NCBI RefSeq assembly: GCF_017161445.1
Contig: NZ_CP071060.1
Location: forward strand, 1,488,001-1,552,000
Length of the DNA stretch: 64,000 nucleotides
Direction: 5' to 3'
Source: Niveibacterium microcysteis
Lineage (GTDB): Bacteria; Pseudomonadota; Gammaproteobacteria; Burkholderiales; Rhodocyclaceae
In this document: piece after piece, positions 36,179 through 45,264 of the stretch
Layout: the number at the start of each line of letters is the position of its first letter
Numbering within the stretch: position 1 is the first letter of the stretch
The notes under the pieces: model-generated
Seen by the model: only the letters and a program-made list of their open reading frames with translations
Databases searched by the model: none
Told to the model about the DNA's origin: nothing
Program-made: the position numbers and the translations under genes

Positions 36179-36421
36179 ATGAACACGAACATGAACCGCC
36201 TGGACGACGTGATGAACGCGCTGCTCGTTGTGGTATTCGCCTGCCTGGCGATGCTGACGGCGATCGGCGTGAGCGATGGCAAGAGTTTTGGCCGCAGTGA
36301 CGTGCAGATCAGCGTTGCGACCGCTGAGGCTCTCTCGGGGCGTCCCGTTGCAGACCAGCAGATTCCGCGCATCACGGTGGTCGCAAAGCGGCCGGTTGCC
36401 GTGGTGGCGTCGGCTTACTGA
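36179..36421 (+). CDS. 80-residue small membrane-anchored protein
   Basis: A small protein, MNTNMNRLDDVMNALLVV..., with one hydrophobic helix at about 13-31 and a polar tail ending RPVAVVASAY. It has a strong AAGGAGA ribosome binding site 6 nt before the ATG and is followed by a good terminator, so it is probably a real monocistronic gene. No family is recognised. The tail would be periplasmic or cytoplasmic depending on orientation; the basic C-terminal part (VVAKRPV) hints at interaction rather than catalysis. Confidence 0.6.
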   Translation: MNTNMNRLDDVMNALLVVVFACLAMLTAIGVSDGKSFGRSDVQISVATAEALSGRPVADQQIPRITVVAKRPVAVVASAY

Positions 36422-36443
36422 GCCGAGCGGGCGTTACCGCTAG

Positions 36444-36475
36444 AAGGCCGACGGCGATTCAGCCGCCGGCCTTTT
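36444..36475. terminator. Bidirectional terminator
   Basis: A 12-bp stem, AAGGCCGaCGGC-gattca-GCCGcCGGCCTT, with one internal mismatch and followed by T's. It lies between the 80-residue protein gene and the convergent cellobiose phosphorylase gene. Confidence 0.8.
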
Positions 36476-36489
36476 CCTTCCGTCAGGGC

Positions 36490-38958
36490 TTATTCGCCCA
36501 GCACGACTTCCACTTGATGGGTGCGACCATCGCCAGCGGGCCTGATCGCTTGCGTCGGATCGATGTCCTTGCCGTCCACTCGTACCGCCTTGATGCCTTT
36601 GCTGACGTGCTGCGGGTTGCTGACGGTGATCTCAAAGGTGTCGCCGCGGAAGCGCCGCGTCACCTTGAAGCCGGGCCAGTCCTTCGGGATGCAGGGGTCG
36701 ATGCGCAGGCCGGCGTAGTCCGGCTTGATGCCGAGCAGCCCTTGGCTGACGACGACGAAGGTCCAGGCCGCGGTGCCGGTGAGCCAGTTGTTCTTGGCTT
36801 CGCCGAAGCAGGGCGCATCCTTGCCTGCGATCATCTGGGCATAGACATAAGGCTCGCCGCGGTAGGTGTCGATCTGGTCCTGCTTGGCCGAGGGGCAGAT
36901 CGAGAGGTAGTACTCCAGCGCGCGGTCGCCTTCGCCGAGCTGGCACCAGGCGAGGTGAATCCAGGTGTTGTTGTGGCTGAAGATGCCGGCGTTTTCCTTC
37001 ACGCCCGGCGGGTAGGACGTCACCTCGCCGAGTGCCTTGTCGTAGGTGGAGTAGGCCGGTTGTTGCAGCACCACGCCGTTCTTCGTGTAGAGGTGCCGGT
37101 GCACCGATTCCATCGCCTGCCGCGCACGGCCGTTATTGGCGCCGGCGCCGCCCAGCACGCACCAGCCCTGGCTCTCGATGAAGATCTTGCCTTCGGTGTT
37201 GGTGTGCGAGCCGACTACCGAACCATCGGCCGCGTAGGCGCGCGTGTACCAGGCGCCGTCCCAGGTCACGCGTTCCACCGTATCCAGCATCTCGGCGTAG
37301 TGGCCGCGCATCCGCGCTGCGTCGGAATTGCGATCCAGGTGCTCGTAGAGCCCGGCCATCTCGCGTGCGGCGTAGAGGAAGAGGCCCGCGATCATCACCG
37401 ACTCGGCCTTCGAGTCGCGCACGTCGCCGGCGGTCTGGAAGGACTCGTTCGGCTCGGTCGAGAAGCAGTTGAGGTTGAGACAGTCGTTCCAGTCCGCGTG
37501 GCCGATCAGCGGCAGGCCGTTGGGGCCGCGCTTCTTCATCGTGTAGGCAATGGAGGTTTCGAGGTGATCGAGCAGCGTATCGGTGATAACGTTTTCATAA
37601 GCCTTGTCGGCGTAAGCGCACGGCGCCTGCAGGATCGAGGTATCGCCCGATTCCTTGATGTACGCACAGGTTGAGAGCACCAGCCACAGGTGGTCGTCGT
37701 AGAAATCGCCGCCGATGTCGGCGTTGCCTTTCTTCGTCAGCGGCTGGTACTGGTGGTAGCAGGTGCCGTCCGAGAGTTGCGTCGCAGCGATGTCGAGAAT
37801 GCGTTCGCGTGCGCGGCTCGGGATCATGTGCACGAAACCGAGCAGATCCTGGTTCGAATCGCGGAAGCCCATGCCGCGGCCGATGCCGGTTTCGTACATC
37901 GAGGCGGAGCGACTCATGTTGAAGGTCGCCATGCACTGGTACTGATTCCAGGTGTTGGCCATGCGCTGGGCGTGCTCGTTCGGGCAGTCGACCTGGAAGT
38001 TGCCGAGCAGCGCATCCCAGTAGGCCTTCAGGCTTGCTAGCGCGGCATCCACCGCGCCGGGCGCCGAGTACTTCTCGACGATCGCGCGGCCGACCGATTT
38101 GTTCATCACGAAGGGCGCATCGAACTTCGGCGCATCGCCTTGCTCAACGTAGGCGAGCACAAAGGCGAAGGATTCCTCGGCGCCGGGCGCCAGATCCAGA
38201 TCGATCTGGTGCGAGCCGATCGGGTTCCAGCCGAAGGCGACCGAGTTGGTGGCCTGGCCGGCGAAGGGCACTTTGGCCTCGTGCAGACCTTCGTGGATGC
38301 CGACGAAGGCGTCGCGAGAGGTATCGAAGCCGGCGATCGGGCGGGTGCAGGCGAACAGCGTGTAGTGGTTGCGGCGCTCGCGGAATTCGGTCTTGTGATA
38401 GATCGCCGAACCCTCCACCTCGACCTCGCCGATCGAGTAGGTGCGCTGGTAGTTGGTCATGTCGTTGAGCGCTTCGAAGAAGCAGAACTCCTGGTAGGAG
38501 AACAGCTTCGGCGTCTTGCGCTGCGCCGACTTGTTGCGCACCGTTACCTTCCACACTTCGAGGTTTTCGCCCGGCGGTACGAAGAACAGGGTTTCCACTT
38601 CCAGCCCGTCGCGTTCGCCGACGATGCGCGTGTAGCCCAGGCCGTGGCGGCATTCGTACTTCACGCCCTTGGCCTTGACCGGTTTCCAGCCCGGGTTCCA
38701 GACCTCGCCGCCGTCATTCACATAGAAGTAGCGGCCGCCGAGGTCGTAAGGCACGTTGTTGTAGCGGTAGCGGGTCAGGCGCCGCAGCTTGGCGTCCTTC
38801 CAGAAGCTATAGCCGCCAGCCGTGTTGGTGCATAGGCCAAAGAACTCGTCCTGCCCGAGGTAGTTGAGCCAGGGCAGGGGCGTGTCGGGGCGGGTGATGA
38901 CGTATTCGCGGGTGGCGTCGTCGAAATGACCGTACTTGAAGGTGCTCGCGCTATTCAT
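36490..38958 (-). CDS. GH94 cellobiose phosphorylase
   Basis: An 822-residue glycoside phosphorylase of family GH94, the same length as characterised cellobiose phosphorylases. It splits cellobiose with phosphate to glucose-1-phosphate and glucose in the cytosol, saving one ATP. The general acid Asp lies in DWNDCLNL (489-496, D492). N-terminal YGHFDDATREYVITRPDTP and RDSNQDLLGFVHM (366-378) are family segments. Chitobiose and other GH94 specificities are possible, but the sequence resembles cellobiose enzymes closely. No cellobiose transporter or cellulase is adjacent. Two LacI-type operators upstream suggest sugar-dependent control. Confidence 0.92.
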   Translation of the reverse strand: MNSASTFKYGHFDDATREYVITRPDTPLPWLNYLGQDEFFGLCTNTAGGYSFWKDAKLRRLTRYRYNNVPYDLGGRYFYVNDGGEVWNPGWKPVKAKGVKYECRHGLGYTRIVGERDGLEVETLFFVPPGENLEVWKVTVRNKSAQRKTPKLFSYQEFCFFEALNDMTNYQRTYSIGEVEVEGSAIYHKTEFRERRNHYTLFACTRPIAGFDTSRDAFVGIHEGLHEAKVPFAGQATNSVAFGWNPIGSHQIDLDLAPGAEESFAFVLAYVEQGDAPKFDAPFVMNKSVGRAIVEKYSAPGAVDAALASLKAYWDALLGNFQVDCPNEHAQRMANTWNQYQCMATFNMSRSASMYETGIGRGMGFRDSNQDLLGFVHMIPSRARERILDIAATQLSDGTCYHQYQPLTKKGNADIGGDFYDDHLWLVLSTCAYIKESGDTSILQAPCAYADKAYENVITDTLLDHLETSIAYTMKKRGPNGLPLIGHADWNDCLNLNCFSTEPNESFQTAGDVRDSKAESVMIAGLFLYAAREMAGLYEHLDRNSDAARMRGHYAEMLDTVERVTWDGAWYTRAYAADGSVVGSHTNTEGKIFIESQGWCVLGGAGANNGRARQAMESVHRHLYTKNGVVLQQPAYSTYDKALGEVTSYPPGVKENAGIFSHNNTWIHLAWCQLGEGDRALEYYLSICPSAKQDQIDTYRGEPYVYAQMIAGKDAPCFGEAKNNWLTGTAAWTFVVVSQGLLGIKPDYAGLRIDPCIPKDWPGFKVTRRFRGDTFEITVSNPQHVSKGIKAVRVDGKDIDPTQAIRPAGDGRTHQVEVVLGE

Positions 38959-39062
38959 GGTGTGGGTGGGTCCAGTTGGGGCTCTGTGCGAAGCATCTTC
39001 AGCGACTTGCTTGGCTGAAACTGCGTCGTTGCCGGCCTGCTTTCATGTCAGGCGTCATGATA

Positions 39063-39076
39063 TGAAAACGTTTGCA
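39063..39076. promoter_or_regulatory. LacI/GalR-type operator 1 (cellobiose phosphorylase promoter side)
   Basis: TGAAAACGTTTGCA is a near-perfect 14-bp palindrome centred on CG, the hallmark of LacI/GalR-family operators. It lies about 105 bp upstream of the cellobiose phosphorylase start. The 301-bp divergent region has no gene of its own. Confidence 0.65.
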
Positions 39077-39229
39077 AAAATGAAAGCCCTCTGAGAGCAT
39101 GGATTTGTTTCTGATTGCGCATGGACGAAGTATGGGCCGGCTCAATAGGCGCTGCTGTGTATGGTCTTCGCCCTGAATTGTCCGGTGCAGTCGGTGCTGT
39201 CGTTGGGCGCTCCGATTTCAGGGTAGCTA

Positions 39230-39243
39230 AGATAACGTTTTCA
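39230..39243. promoter_or_regulatory. LacI/GalR-type operator 2 (DUF4380 promoter side)
   Basis: AGATAACGTTTTCA has the same CG-centred core (AACGTT) and right half-site TTTTCA. It lies 17 bp upstream of the DUF4380 start, where binding would block initiation. Its centre is 167 bp from operator 1, so looping between them is possible. No LacI-family gene is present in the window. Confidence 0.6.
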
Positions 39244-39259
39244 TGAACAGGGGTTCTGC

Positions 39260-40147
39260 ATGAGTGTTTTGATCGCTGAAACTCAGCCCATTCGGCTTGC
39301 GAACGGGCGCTTTCGCCTTGCGTCGGCGGGCGTTTGCCTGGAAGTCGATCCGAACGTCGGGGCACGCGTGGTTTCGCTCCGCTTGGGCGAATCGGAAGTG
39401 CTTTCTCAGCCGCATGCGCATCCGGACAACTACGGCTCGACTTTCTGGGACGCGCCGCAGGCCGCGTGGGGATGGCCACCGAGGGTAGGCCTCGATTCGG
39501 CGCCGTACGAAAGCACGGTCGAAGGCGACGCGCTGGTCTGCCAGAGCCATGTCGACGCTTCCTGTGGCCTGAGTTTCAACAAGCGCTTCGTGGCATTACC
39601 CGAGGAACAGGGTTTCGCGATTCGCTACCGCATTCGTAACCACCGTGCTCAAGCACAACGCTTGGCGCCTTGGGAGGTCACGCGCGTTCCGGGCGGGCTG
39701 AGTTTCTACCCCGGGAGCGACGACCCTCACGTACCCCCGTCGGCGCTTGCCGTGCAGCGTTGTGAGCGTGGATTCGCCTGGTACGCCTTTGAGCGGGAAC
39801 AGTTGGCTGTCGGGCGCAAACATTTCGGGGTCGCTCGCGACGGATGGCTCGCTCATGTCACGCCGGAACGCCTGCTGTTCGTGAAGCAGTTCGAGCGGGT
39901 CGGTGCGGCACAGTGCGCCGAGGGTCATGCGCCGATCGAACTCTGGGGGCAGGACGGCGGCGTCTATATCGAGCTTGAAAACCACGGCGCATGCGTGTCG
40001 CTGGCGCCGGGTGCCGTACTTGATTACACGGTGCGCTGGTTCGTCCGCCCGCTACCGCCAAAGCTGGAGCTGCGTGCGGGCAATCCAGCCTTGCTCCGGG
40101 AGGTGGAAGCCGCGCTGCAGCTGCGGCGTGATGAGCGGGCGAACTAG
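39260..40147 (+). CDS. DUF4380-type / aldose-epimerase-like carbohydrate protein
   Basis: A 295-residue protein with a beta-sandwich pattern resembling galactose mutarotase-like DUF4380 proteins: GRFRLASAGVCLEVDPNVGARVVSLRLGESEVL, then GSTFWDAPQ and WPPR, then APWEVTRVPGGLSFYP. It probably binds or epimerises sugars; the catalytic His and Glu cannot be assigned with certainty. It is divergent from cellobiose phosphorylase and shares operator-like sites with it. Its TAG stop (40145-40147) lies inside the CTAGC target duplication of the mobile element that follows. Confidence 0.65.
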   Translation: MSVLIAETQPIRLANGRFRLASAGVCLEVDPNVGARVVSLRLGESEVLSQPHAHPDNYGSTFWDAPQAAWGWPPRVGLDSAPYESTVEGDALVCQSHVDASCGLSFNKRFVALPEEQGFAIRYRIRNHRAQAQRLAPWEVTRVPGGLSFYPGSDDPHVPPSALAVQRCERGFAWYAFEREQLAVGRKHFGVARDGWLAHVTPERLLFVKQFERVGAAQCAEGHAPIELWGQDGGVYIELENHGACVSLAPGAVLDYTVRWFVRPLPPKLELRAGNPALLREVEAALQLRRDERAN

Positions 40148-40148
40148 C
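40144..40148. repeat. Left target-site duplication CTAGC
   Basis: CTAGC immediately precedes the left TG terminus and contains the TAG stop codon of the DUF4380 gene. It is identical to the five bases following the right CA terminus at 43846. Confidence 0.8.
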
Positions 40149-40344
<196 letters not shown>

Positions 40345-40667
40345 CCATCAGCGGCCAGAAGGCCCGGCTTTCGCCCGTACCCGAGCGGGCATTAGAGGAC
40401 TGGCAGGCCACGCCAAGAAAACAGCGCTCGGACGTGGCCTGGCCCCAGGATTTTTTCCGAGTGCAGGTCGACGCGGCTATGCCGCTGCGCAAACTTGTTT
40501 TGCGACGTGAAGCACCGAGTTGCTGGCGCTGGTATGCGTTGACCGCTGTGCCGGTCCTGGCTAACACCCCCGCTGGGCTTGACCGTCGCATGGCGACCCG
40601 AAGCGGAACTTAAGTCGCCTCCGAAGCGGCCACCGACTCCTCAGGCCTCTTGGGCAGCTCCCGCAGT

Positions 40668-41177
40668 TCACGGAAGCGCTGCGAGGTACTGGGTGGCCCT
40701 TTGCTCCGAAAAGTGGTCGATGACGATCTGTGCGACCACCAGTAGAAGCAATCCAGTCACGACGCCGTGCACCCAGCCTCTGTTTGTAAGCAGCAGGCCC
40801 AACACACTCAAGGCCGCCAGCACTGCCGCGCTGTAGCGGTAATACCGATACTTTGATATCACAACCTCTATGCGTGCTCGCTCTTTGGCTAACACCTGGC
40901 TTTGTTGAGGTTTGCCGATACTCAAGGTCAGTTCTTCGACCAAGCCCTTGTCCCGTACAAGCAGCGATGCTGCCGTTCCACACAGCAGCATCGCAGTTGC
41001 CAAGACGGTGATGCCGAACCCCATGGCAAAACCGGAGTGCGTCGCAACCCAGAGCCAAACGGCAATGCAGGTCAACGCAGCTGAGCCCGCGAAGATGAGC
41101 AGCATTTCGTGGTACTCGCCTTTGAAATATTCACGAATCAAAGACTGCAGCGGTGCAAGGGCTTCAGTGGGGTTCAT
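40668..41177 (-). CDS. Predicted four-helix inner membrane protein (element cargo)
   Basis: A 169-residue protein with hydrophobic segments at about 25-45, 50-72, 115-130 and 136-152, separated by a charged loop (RDKGLVEELTLSIGKPQQSQVLAKERARIEVVISKYRYY) that is probably cytoplasmic. No family is recognised. It begins 10 bp after the AraC-type gene and is the last gene of a tightly spaced SDR-AraC-membrane unit. It may be part of the same response. Confidence 0.7.
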   Translation of the reverse strand: MNPTEALAPLQSLIREYFKGEYHEMLLIFAGSAALTCIAVWLWVATHSGFAMGFGITVLATAMLLCGTAASLLVRDKGLVEELTLSIGKPQQSQVLAKERARIEVVISKYRYYRYSAAVLAALSVLGLLLTNRGWVHGVVTGLLLLVVAQIVIDHFSEQRATQYLAALP

Positions 41178-41187
41178 GGGAACTTAC

Positions 41188-42213
41188 TTAGTTGCCCGCG
41201 TGACACTCAACAGCATGTGCAGCGCGCCACTCGGAAGGGGTTTGCGACTCCCATTGCCGAAAGGCACGGAAGAAAGAGTTCTGGTCTTCGTAGCCCAGCA
41301 GATAAGCAATTTCGATAAGCGTGAGCGAGTGGTCTGCCAGATGCTCGAGTGCCATCTGATGTCGGGTCTGAGTCACCAGGGCTTGGAAGCTGACGCCTTC
41401 ATCCGTCAGGCGGCGCTGCAAAGAACGCTCGCTCATGGCAAGTTCAGCGGCCACGGAGCGAATGTCCGGGCGACCGGCAGTCAAACGACGCCGCAAAACC
41501 CACTTGGTCTGCTCGGTCACGGACTCGGACGCGTCATGATGTTCAAGACGTCTGTCCAATTCCGGAGCGAGAACATCGAGCAGGTCCTTGTTGTAGGTGG
41601 CAAACAGCTTGTCTAGGTCTTCTCGACGCCACGCGATGCGGTCGACCGTCGCATCGAACTTGATGTCGCACCCGAAGTATTTCTCAAGTGCCGACCTTGC
41701 TACAGCCGAACGAGCAAGCTCAAGCGACAGAGGTATCAGGCGCTCGCCTGTTCCTCTGCGTCCCAACTCCACGAACGACACCATGGTCGCGTCGACTAAA
41801 GCGCGAGGAACTGTATCTGAACCACCATGTGGCCAACTGATGCTAAGCGCGCTGTGGTCGGCAAGATCTTGGACCGAAACTTCCTCGGGTGCGCACAGTC
41901 GCTTAAGACGAGCGACCCGATTCAGAGCGTCCCGAAAAGTTCGAGCGTGCTGGGCTGCTACAAAAGCGAGAGGCATCACAGCCCCGTCCAGACTCGTTGC
42001 GATACGAAGGCCAATGGTCGAGTCTTGGCTAACAGTTTCGATGGCCCGCCACAGGGCGAAAAACTGCGTCGTGGCAATCGGCGCATCGTCCCTCAGCACA
42101 CTCAGAGGCAGGTTCGCGCGTCGAATAACCTCTGCACGATCAACTCCGGCCCGCTTGAGGCCCTCCCACAGCGTGGCCGGAATCTTCAACTTGTCTGGAG
42201 CGGTGCTATTCAT
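41188..42213 (-). CDS. AraC-family transcriptional regulator (arabinose-binding-domain type)
   Basis: A 341-residue regulator with an N-terminal ligand-sensing domain of the AraC_binding_2/Arabinose_bd type (about 20-210) and a C-terminal double HTH (about 235-335, including MSERSLQRRLTDEGVSF and EIAYLLGYEDQNSFFRAFRQW). Proteins of this type often control catabolic genes (OruR/ArgR/FeaR-like). It lies 5 bp downstream of the SDR gene in the same operon. A pair of direct repeats in front of the SDR gene looks like its binding site, so it may regulate its own operon. Confidence 0.9.
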   Translation of the reverse strand: MNSTAPDKLKIPATLWEGLKRAGVDRAEVIRRANLPLSVLRDDAPIATTQFFALWRAIETVSQDSTIGLRIATSLDGAVMPLAFVAAQHARTFRDALNRVARLKRLCAPEEVSVQDLADHSALSISWPHGGSDTVPRALVDATMVSFVELGRRGTGERLIPLSLELARSAVARSALEKYFGCDIKFDATVDRIAWRREDLDKLFATYNKDLLDVLAPELDRRLEHHDASESVTEQTKWVLRRRLTAGRPDIRSVAAELAMSERSLQRRLTDEGVSFQALVTQTRHQMALEHLADHSLTLIEIAYLLGYEDQNSFFRAFRQWESQTPSEWRAAHAVECHAGN

Positions 42214-42218
42214 TGCCC

Positions 42219-42983
42219 TTACTTCGCTTGGAAGCCGCCATCTACGTTAAGTATGTGACCGGTGACGAAGCTGGCTTCGTCCGACAGCAACCAGCAGATC
42301 GCATTGGCGACTTCTTCAGGGCGGCCCAGTCGATTCATGGGATGCATTGCCGAGATACTCGCCTCATTGTAGTTGGGGTCGCCACCGCCGAGCTGGGCGG
42401 CAATGATGTCGGTCTTGATGGCGCCAGGTGCCACGCCGTTGACCCGGATGCCTTGAGTCGCGTGGTCCAGGGCAGACGACTTGGTCATTCCCACCACCGC
42501 GTGTTTGGTCGAGGCATATGGCCCCGCCCAGGTGATGCCATTTAGACCAGCGATGGACGCCAAGTTGACGATGGCACCGCCTCCCTGCTTGGTCATCTGA
42601 ACGAGCTCATGTTTCATGCTGAAGTACACACCCATGACGTTGGTCTCAACCATTGCACGGTAGTTGTCACTGCTCGACTGCACAAGAGTGCCAGTCTCGT
42701 TGGACAGACCAGCGTTATTGACCGCCATGTCTAGGCGACCGAACTCAGCCACGATGCCGTCAATCATCGACTTGACCGCAGCCTCATCGGCCACATCGTT
42801 CTGAACAAAGCGAACCTGTGCACCGTCGCGGGCCGCGGCGGAAACCTCGGCGACGGCGGCTTGCCCGACGTCCGCACGACGGCCGCTCATGACGACAGTG
42901 ACGCCTTTGGCGACAAGCTTGAGGGCAACGGCCTTGCCGATGCCGGTGGCGCCGCCAGTAATCAGGGCTACTTGATTGGACAT
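42219..42983 (-). CDS. Short-chain dehydrogenase/reductase (classical SDR, element cargo)
   Basis: A 254-residue NAD(P)-dependent oxidoreductase. The cofactor motif is TGGATGIGK (9-17), followed by NNAG (89-92), catalytic S143 and Y156-x3-K160 (YASTK), and a C-terminal GHILNVDGGF. The family acts on alcohols, ketones or sugars; the substrate is not predictable here. A strong AAGGAG ribosome binding site is 7 nt upstream. It is the first gene of the element's operon. Confidence 0.94.
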   Translation of the reverse strand: MSNQVALITGGATGIGKAVALKLVAKGVTVVMSGRRADVGQAAVAEVSAAARDGAQVRFVQNDVADEAAVKSMIDGIVAEFGRLDMAVNNAGLSNETGTLVQSSSDNYRAMVETNVMGVYFSMKHELVQMTKQGGGAIVNLASIAGLNGITWAGPYASTKHAVVGMTKSSALDHATQGIRVNGVAPGAIKTDIIAAQLGGGDPNYNEASISAMHPMNRLGRPEEVANAICWLLSDEASFVTGHILNVDGGFQAK

Positions 42984-43055
42984 TTCAGACTCCTTTTGGT
43001 GGACCGAGAGAAGTTCTCGGGATGTAAGAAGTCTAGGAGCTCAGTGGCGCTATAT

Positions 43056-43093
43056 ATATGCCAATCACGCCATACGATATGCCACACGCGCCA
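43056..43093 (-). promoter_or_regulatory. Direct-repeat pair, probable AraC-family binding site
   Basis: Two 17-bp direct repeats of the form ATATGCCA-N5-GCCA begin at 43056 and 43077, a 21-bp period (two helical turns). This matches how AraC-family dimers bind tandem half-sites. They lie about 75-110 bp upstream of the SDR start and next to an alternating TATATATA run. Confidence 0.55.
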
Positions 43094-43780
43094 ATCAGGG
43101 TTTGACTACTCGATTGAGGGGAGGACCGAATTTTCCAGGCAAACAGTAGTTCCGAATGTCTGGTTTTGGCTGAATTGGGCAGCGTCAACGACAGACCGGA
43201 ATGGCCGAAATCGAGCCAAGACATGGTCTAAGTTGGTCGCCGGGAACCGGTCATCCAGGGCAGGCCGGCGATGGAGATTTGGCAGGCGTCGCCAATGGCG
43301 GCTATTGGCCGGGAACGGCAGCTCGGTCAGGACCAGCAATGTCGTCCTCGGTTACCGGCATCGACGGTGAAACAGACCGGAATCCGCACCGAGTCCCGAG
43401 CTCGGAGTCGGCGCACCCCTCGCACAGTAGAAGGGCTGTACCGAGTAGGCAGAACCTGCGACGCATCAAAACAAGCAGACCAGAGCCAACGAGCGCTTTC
43501 AACAGGCGTTCATACTGCTGGAGCCTGCAGGATGCAGCGACCGAAACGCTGCTGAACGCGATGTTGCAGGGACTCTATGTTTCCTATGGTGGCGCTGTGC
43601 ATCAAGGAATCGTCTCGCCCAGGGGTTTGACTCAGCGTCGAGCCGGCGCAGAGGCCGGAGTAATTGCGACAGCAGAACGCGGTACGAGGCAGCCACCGGA
43701 GGCACCGTTGGTGAGATTGCAGTGCCCCGCCGCACAAGGGACCAGGCTGGATTCTCCATTGAGCGGCGCACAGCAGACCT
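43094..43780. other. Non-coding part of the element's right arm
   Basis: About 690 bp without a credible gene. Several frames are open on both strands (for example plus 43201-43785), but none resembles a known family or has a plausible ribosome binding site. Short phrases recur (CAGACCGGAAT occurs twice). It could be the remains of lost genes or regulatory DNA; I cannot show either. Confidence 0.5.
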
Positions 43781-43846
43781 GGTAACGACTAACTTTTTGA
43801 GGTAACGACTGTTTTCCTCAAGTAACAACTATGTTTTGCTGACGCA
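43781..43846 (-). repeat. Right end of the element: three motif copies every 20 bp
   Basis: GGTAACGACT occurs at 43781 and 43801 and AGTAACAACT at 43821, exactly 20 bp apart, followed by the terminus ...GACGCA. On the minus strand these read AGTYGTTACC, the same motif as in the left end but inverted. The compact right array and dispersed left array are asymmetric, as in Tn7. Confidence 0.75.
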
Positions 43847-45264
43847 CTAGCCGATGAAGGCGACGGTGTTGCGCTGGACCGGCGGGTTCTTTGCGAAGTA
43901 GCGCTTGATGCCGCGCAGGATCGCCTCGGCCATCTTGTCCTGGTACGCCTCGTCCTTCAGACGCAATTCTTCTTCCGGGTTCGAGATGAAAGCGGTCTCG
44001 ACCAGGATGGATGGAATGTCCGGTGCCTTCAGCACCGCGAAGCCTGCCTGTTCGACCTGGCCCTTGTGCAGCTGGTTGATGCCACCGAGTTCGCCCAGCA
44101 CGGCGCGGCCCAGCTTGGCACTGTCCTGCATCGTGGCGGTCTGCGAGAGGTCGAGCAGGGTGCGGGCGAGCAGGGCGTCCTTGACGCCGAGGTTCACGCC
44201 ACCGACCAGATCCGCTGCGTTTTCTTTCTGTGCCAGCCAGCGCGCAGCCGTGCTCGATGCACCCTTGTCGGACAGCACGAATACCGAACTGCCGCGCGCA
44301 TCGGGTTTGATGAAGGCGTCGGCATGGATCGACACGAAGAGATCCGCCTGCACCGCGCGCGCCTTGGCAACGCGCTGGCCGAGCGGTACGAAGAAGTCGC
44401 CATCACGCGTCAGCATGCCGCGCAACAGCGGATCGGCATCGATCTTGGCTTTCAGGCGGCGCCCGATTGCCAGCGTGACGTTCTTTTCAAACGTACCCGC
44501 CTTGCCGACTGCACCCGGGTCTTCGCCGCCGTGGCCCGGATCGATCGCGATCGTGGCCAGGCGGGTGACCTGTCCCTTGCCGCCGCGGTGCTTGCGGTCG
44601 GCAGGGCTGACCTCCTCCTTGTTGTCTTGCTGAGCCGGCTTGACTGGTTCAGCGGCCTGAACCGGTGCGGAGGACGCCGGTTCAGGGGGGGGCTCGGTAG
44701 TTTGCCGGCGTCGCCGCCTGGCTGCGCAGTTGGCCGCGTCGGGGACGCGGCTTCGCCACTCGCGGCGACGATCGGATCGGGCTTTTCGATCAGCGCGAGC
44801 AGCGGGTCGATCGGCTCGGCCGGGTAGAGGTCCAGCACCAGGCGATGGCCATACTGGCCGACCGGCTCCAGCGTGAACACCTGTGGTTTGACCTCGGCCT
44901 TGAGTTCGATGACCAGGCGCACTACGCCGGGGCGGTTGCGACCGGCGCGGATCAGTTTGATGTAGGGGTCGCTATCGGTGATCTTGCCTGGCAGGCTCTG
45001 GATCACGCTGTTGAACTCAGCGCCTTCCAGATCGATCACCAGACGTTCCGGATTCTTGACGATCTGATGGCTGTACTTGAGCGTGTCGCGGCCTTCGAGC
45101 GTGACGCGTGTGTAGTCCTGCGAAGGCCATACCCGTACGGCCAGGATGCTGGTTTCGGCCGCGAAGCCGACGCGCGAGACGAGCAGCGTCATTGCCGCAC
45201 CGCCGAACTTCATGAAGCGACGGCGTTGCATCATCGGCACGGCAGCGTGATCCGGTTCAGACAC
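43847..45264 (-). pseudogene. amiC: N-acetylmuramoyl-L-alanine amidase AmiC-type, split by a homopolymer frameshift
   Basis: A Tat/Sec-type signal (MMQRRRFMKFGGAAMTLLVS) and an AMIN domain (about 35-150) are read in one frame from 45264. Past a Pro-rich linker this frame degenerates into a basic nonsense tail ending at 44452. The amidase_3 domain continues in a different frame: IDPGHGGEDPGA, SIHADAF and the catalytic ILVETAFISNPEEE, ending at 43847. Adding one C to a C8 run (44685-44692) joins both parts in frame. AmiC cleaves septal peptidoglycan in the periplasm. It may be a pseudogene, a phase-variable gene or a sequencing error. tsaE-amiC is a conserved gene pair. Confidence 0.85.
44685..44692 (-). 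repeat. amiC: C8 homopolymer at the amiC frameshift
   Basis: Eight G's on the plus strand (C8 in the coding strand) fall in the proline-rich linker between the AMIN and amidase domains. Nine C's would read AGC-CCC-CCC-CCT-GAA (SPPPE) and continue into the catalytic domain; eight shift the frame. Long mono-C tracts slip readily. Confidence 0.85.

Noticed and set aside
43201..43785. 194-codon plus-strand frame in the right arm, considered as a decayed transposase
   Set aside because: No DDE, HTH or ATPase motif can be seen in this or the opposite frames.
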